The notes beneath the pieces were generated by a model. The model had not been told where the DNA came from. It saw nothing but the letters and a program-made list of their open reading frames with translations, and did no database searches. This document shows, piece by piece, positions 4,884 to 5,081 of a stretch of 5,081 nucleotides of DNA. Source of the DNA: Dehalococcoidales bacterium (lineage in GTDB: Bacteria > Chloroflexota > Dehalococcoidia > Dehalococcoidales > UBA2162). The first letter of the stretch is position 1, and the number at the start of each line of letters is the position of its first letter. The translations under genes and the position numbers were made by a program. The stretch covers positions 1,444,888 through 1,449,968 of the forward strand of contig CP070645.1 in NCBI GenBank assembly GCA_020354275.1, read 5' to 3'.

Positions 4884-5081
4884 ATGAGACTAACGGAGAA
4901 AGAAATATCCACTACCTTAAAAAAGCACGGTTACAAACTCACACCTCAACGTTGGGCGGTAATAAAAGCGATCACCTCTAATAATGACTGCCTTAATCCA
5001 TCAGAGATATATGCCAGAGTAAGTAAACAACGCGCTGGCATTGGGTTGGTAACGGTTTACCGCACCCTAGAGGTCCTGGCC
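4884..5081 (+). CDS. Fur-family metal-dependent transcriptional regulator, N-terminal 66 residues (cut by window end)
   Basis: The frame from ATG at 4884 stays open to the last base of the window and encodes the winged-helix DNA-binding domain of a Fur-family repressor. Recognisable blocks are HGYKLTPQRWAVIKAI (15-30), LNPSEIYARVSKQ (37-49) and the recognition-helix segment GIGLVTVYRTLEVLA (52-66). The IGLVTVYR wording is closer to Fur than to PerR. The domain that carries the metal ligands and dimer interface is outside the window, so iron, zinc, manganese or peroxide sensing cannot be told apart. The ribosome binding site is weak (AGCCTAAG before the ATG); GGAG occurs only after the ATG and no alternative start follows it. 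The gene is transcribed away from the zinc-finger/lspA/rluD operon, with 396 nt between the two start codons. The nearby Fur box supports autoregulation. Confidence 0.92.
   Translation, partial: MRLTEKEISTTLKKHGYKLTPQRWAVIKAITSNNDCLNPSEIYARVSKQRAGIGLVTVYRTLEVLA

Noticed and set aside
1..5081. CRISPR array, insertion sequence, integrase or defence system
   Set aside because: No regularly spaced direct repeats, no transposase or recombinase coding sequence, and no nuclease or toxin-like gene were seen on either strand.

Overview
The window looks like chromosomal DNA of a bacterium, most likely an uncultured member of the Chloroflexota (Dehalococcoidia-like). That placement is an inference from the gene content: a family-5 solute-binding protein tail beside an unusual acyl-CoA dehydrogenase, and a TraR/DksA-type gene, lspA and an RluD-type gene in a row. 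No rRNA or other firm marker is present to prove it. I see no transposase, integrase, CRISPR array or defence system. The window is mostly ordinary genes, with the interest concentrated in two non-coding stretches.

Left part (1-1646, + strand): the last 105 codons of a peptide/nickel-type ABC transporter substrate-binding protein, a 98-nt gap, then a complete 409-aa acyl-CoA dehydrogenase. The dehydrogenase has Asp where the medium-chain enzyme has its catalytic Glu, and a longer histidine-bearing loop after its first signature.

Middle (1647-2646): 1 kb without a credible protein gene, lying between convergent transcription units. It holds a degenerate tRNA-Lys(TTT)-like remnant on the - strand. 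Beside it is a long inverted repeat whose arms copy the anticodon-stem/variable-loop sequence of that remnant. A strong GC hairpin near 2564-2584 probably terminates the leftward operon.

Right part (4487 down to 2647, - strand): a compact operon with gaps of 10 and 13 nt. It encodes a DksA/TraR-type zinc-finger protein, lipoprotein signal peptidase LspA and a large-subunit RluD-type pseudouridine synthase. Upstream are two sigma70-like promoters in tandem. The distal one (TTGCCA-17-TATAAT) would start a transcript that immediately folds into a nested hairpin followed by a U-run, so it may be a small RNA or an attenuating leader.

Right edge (4812-5081, + strand): a divergent gene for a Fur-family metalloregulator, cut by the window end after 66 codons. 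A near-canonical Fur box over its predicted transcription start suggests autoregulation.
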